A stretch of DNA of 6,443 nt from Anaerolineaceae bacterium UBA6086 (lineage in GTDB: Bacteria; Chloroflexota; Anaerolineae; Anaerolineales; Anaerolineaceae), in the NCBI GenBank assembly GCA_002436005.1, contig DIXG01000079.1:1-6443 (forward strand), written 5' to 3'. Below are positions 5,022-6,443 of the stretch, piece after piece; the first letter of the stretch is position 1, and every line of letters begins with the position of its first letter. The translations under genes were made by a program, and so were the position numbers. The notes beneath the pieces were generated by a model that searched no databases, had not been told where the DNA came from, and saw only the letters and a list, made by a program, of their open reading frames with translations.

Positions 5022-5628
5022 TTCTGAAGGTGTGTAAGTCGGGGTAATTCTTAGAGTTAGTGACCTCATCCTCTTCGTCATCTTGAGAATGGGTGCGGGA
5101 GTCTCCCGATCCCATCTGTTGATCTTCAGGGTGGCGGTAGCGAATGAGGAGCAGGAAGCCAATCGCGATCGTTGCCATCCCAATGCCCATGCCGCGTGCT
5201 TGAAGGGGACCAAAGAAAACATCCGGCAGCCGGTGGCTGCCCATGCCAAAGATGTCTGCCATGGCAGTAAAAACGCTGATGACATAACCAGTGCTGATCA
5301 AACGTGAACCGATTTCAGCGGCAATCGTCTTTTTGACGCCAGTCCACATGGCATTCAGGGTCAGGTAGCTTCCAAAGGTGATCAGCCCCAAACCAACCAG
5401 GAACACAGATATCTGTACAAAACCGATCACCCGGCTGCGGTCAAGTCCGAACAGACTGGGACGTGCCCCCAGCAAGAAGAAGAAATAACCAATCAAGGCA
5501 AAGACAAGCCCAATTCGAGTGCTGATTTTTGGAAAAGCCAGTTCCTCGGGGGATTGTCCGTTACCATTTAGTTTGGGACGGTCTTCCTGTTCTGATGGGG
5601 TAAGGCTTGGGTCGTTTTGATTTGTCAT
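5005..5628 (-). CDS. Uncharacterised four-helix membrane protein, 207 aa
   Basis: I do not recognise a named family. The N-terminus (residues 1-35) is hydrophilic and low in complexity, with no signal peptide. Four hydrophobic segments follow: about 38-60 (IGLVFALIGYFFFLLGA), 67-90 (VIGFVQISVFLVGLGLITFG), 105-127 (around LISTGYVISVFTAMADIFGMG) and 145-163 (MGIGMATIAIGFLLLIRYR). A strongly acidic tail (DDEEDE at 183-188) comes next. Both ends would lie on the same side, probably cytoplasmic given the RYRH after helix 4. The final residues FRIFDHV are encoded by the 17-bp repeat. The ATG at 5628 overlaps the TGA of the upstream dipeptidase gene by 4 nt (ATGA) and has no clear Shine-Dalgarno, which indicates translational coupling. 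Function is unknown; the coupling hints at a role near peptide turnover or the same regulon. Confidence 0.85.
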   Translation of the reverse strand: MTNQNDPSLTPSEQEDRPKLNGNGQSPEELAFPKISTRIGLVFALIGYFFFLLGARPSLFGLDRSRVIGFVQISVFLVGLGLITFGSYLTLNAMWTGVKKTIAAEIGSRLISTGYVISVFTAMADIFGMGSHRLPDVFFGPLQARGMGIGMATIAIGFLLLIRYRHPEDQQMGSGDSRTHSQDDEEDEVTNSKNYPDLHTFRIFDHV

Positions 5629-6443
5629 GTCGCAGGTAGATTGCTCTTGAGGATTCTAAGCCAGTTACCGCTGAAGATATTGTTAATATCCTCTTCATTG
5701 TAACCCTTTTCCGCCAATTTTGGGCTGAGTTTAGGGAGGTCTGCAATCGTATCGATCTCGGGTGGAACGGATTCACAGCCAAAACCACCGTCAAAATCTG
5801 TCCCCAAACCCACGTGCCGCGTAGTTCCTGCCATCTGGCAGACATGGTCAATTTGTTTCACAACCGCGTCAATGGACATGGCAGCGCGTCCGCCTTCGGC
5901 ACGCCAATCCCATTTGAGAAAAGCATTGAGGGGAACGATGCCCATCACGCCATCCCGTTCGATCAGCTGTTGAATGGTTTCATCTTTCAGGTGGCATTTG
6001 ATGGGAATGTTGGGGATGATGGCTTCAGCATTGGAATGGGAGGCGATCACTTGCCCCTGGTAGTAATCCAGAGACTGGCGGGCAGATTGATGATCCATGT
6101 GGCTGATATCCAGGATCATACCCAGGTACGCCATCTGATCCAGCAAGCCAAAGCCTGCTTTTGTGAGCGGTCCAGGTTCACGGGTGCCCCCGCAGAAGTG
6201 ATTGCCAGCCCAGGCAGGACCAATCAGTCGAACGCCCCAGTCATACCACTGTTCGGCCTCGGCGGGCTCTGCCATGCATTCTGCGCCTTCCATCAAGATC
6301 ACAAGCCCGACAGGCGGGGGCGTTTCTGAATGACCTGAGAGATGTTGTTCCCAAAGTGCGAGTTGGGACTGCAATTCAGTTTGATTTAAAATTAAACAGA
6401 ACTTGTCAGGGCTTTCTTCTGCCAATCGAAAATAAGCATCCAG
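5625..6443 (-). CDS. M19-family membrane dipeptidase (renal dipeptidase-like), partial, N-terminus outside window
   Basis: The frame runs without stop to the right edge (first residues LDAYFRLAEE), giving the C-terminal 272 residues; the family is usually about 320-400. M19 enzymes are zinc amidohydrolase-fold enzymes that cleave dipeptides. Visible landmarks are the bridging Glu in LVILMEGAE (residue 52), zinc His 115 in ILDISHMDH, His 136 in VIASHSNAE, the Asp in GLGTDFDGG (216/218) and the end motif FSGNWLRIL (257-265). The HxD zinc pair of the N-terminus would lie beyond the window. The Arg expected in the substrate-binding R(H/N)L(S/T)D segment appears replaced by Cys 150 (IKCHLKDE), encoded at 5996-5994. 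A TTG at 6425 is merely an internal Leu codon. It overlaps the membrane-protein gene by 4 nt. Family assignment is firm; substrate is unknown. Confidence 0.92.
   Translation of the reverse strand: MDAYFRLAEESPDKFCLILNQTELQSQLALWEQHLSGHSETPPPVGLVILMEGAECMAEPAEAEQWYDWGVRLIGPAWAGNHFCGGTREPGPLTKAGFGLLDQMAYLGMILDISHMDHQSARQSLDYYQGQVIASHSNAEAIIPNIPIKCHLKDETIQQLIERDGVMGIVPLNAFLKWDWRAEGGRAAMSIDAVVKQIDHVCQMAGTTRHVGLGTDFDGGFGCESVPPEIDTIADLPKLSPKLAEKGYNEEDINNIFSGNWLRILKSNLPAT

Noticed and set aside
6423..6425. TTG start for the dipeptidase inside the window
   Set aside because: The frame stays open to the window edge with family-like residues (LDAYFRLAEE), and the essential N-terminal zinc motif must lie further upstream.

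Overview
The window is a gene-dense stretch of bacterial chromosome of moderate GC content. The gene set resembles members of the Chloroflexota (Anaerolineae-like). It combines a paired active and degenerate M16 peptidase, an AcpS, an adrenodoxin-reductase-type FAD/NADP oxidoreductase, an M19 dipeptidase and lineage-type hypothetical proteins. The taxonomic guess rests on recollection of such proteins, not on a marker gene. I see no tRNA, rRNA, CRISPR array, insertion sequence or phage gene.

Left part (1-545): the last 38 codons of an unrecognised + strand gene are followed by a small 80-residue + strand gene with a strong Shine-Dalgarno. A 167-bp convergent intergenic region follows. It is almost entirely taken up by a long imperfect inverted repeat (385-521) that can fold into one rod.

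Middle left (546-3496, - strand): a three-gene operon is read right to left. It encodes a catalytically complete M16 zinc peptidase, then an M16 homologue that has lost the zinc site, then AcpS (holo-ACP synthase). Gaps are 1 nt and 10 nt. The two M16 proteins most likely form an active/inactive heterodimer; AcpS is probably only a transcriptional passenger.

Middle right (3497-4974, + strand): a divergent promoter region with two small dyads and two perfect TATAAT boxes leads into an adrenodoxin-reductase/FprA-type oxidoreductase gene. As written, this gene is broken by two +1 frameshifts, one in a T6 run and one in a G5 run. Removing one base from each restores a continuous 445-residue protein with a family-like C-terminus.

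Right part (4954-6443): four tandem copies of a 17-bp unit span the 3' ends of the oxidoreductase and of the convergent - strand gene, supplying stop codons on both strands. Then come, on the - strand, a four-helix membrane protein of unknown function and, overlapping it by 4 nt (ATGA), an M19-type dipeptidase that runs off the right edge of the window.

No clearly new multi-gene system is visible. The items most worth checking are the double frameshift, the 17-bp stop-bearing repeat, the long intergenic dyad and the apparent loss of an active-site Arg in the dipeptidase.
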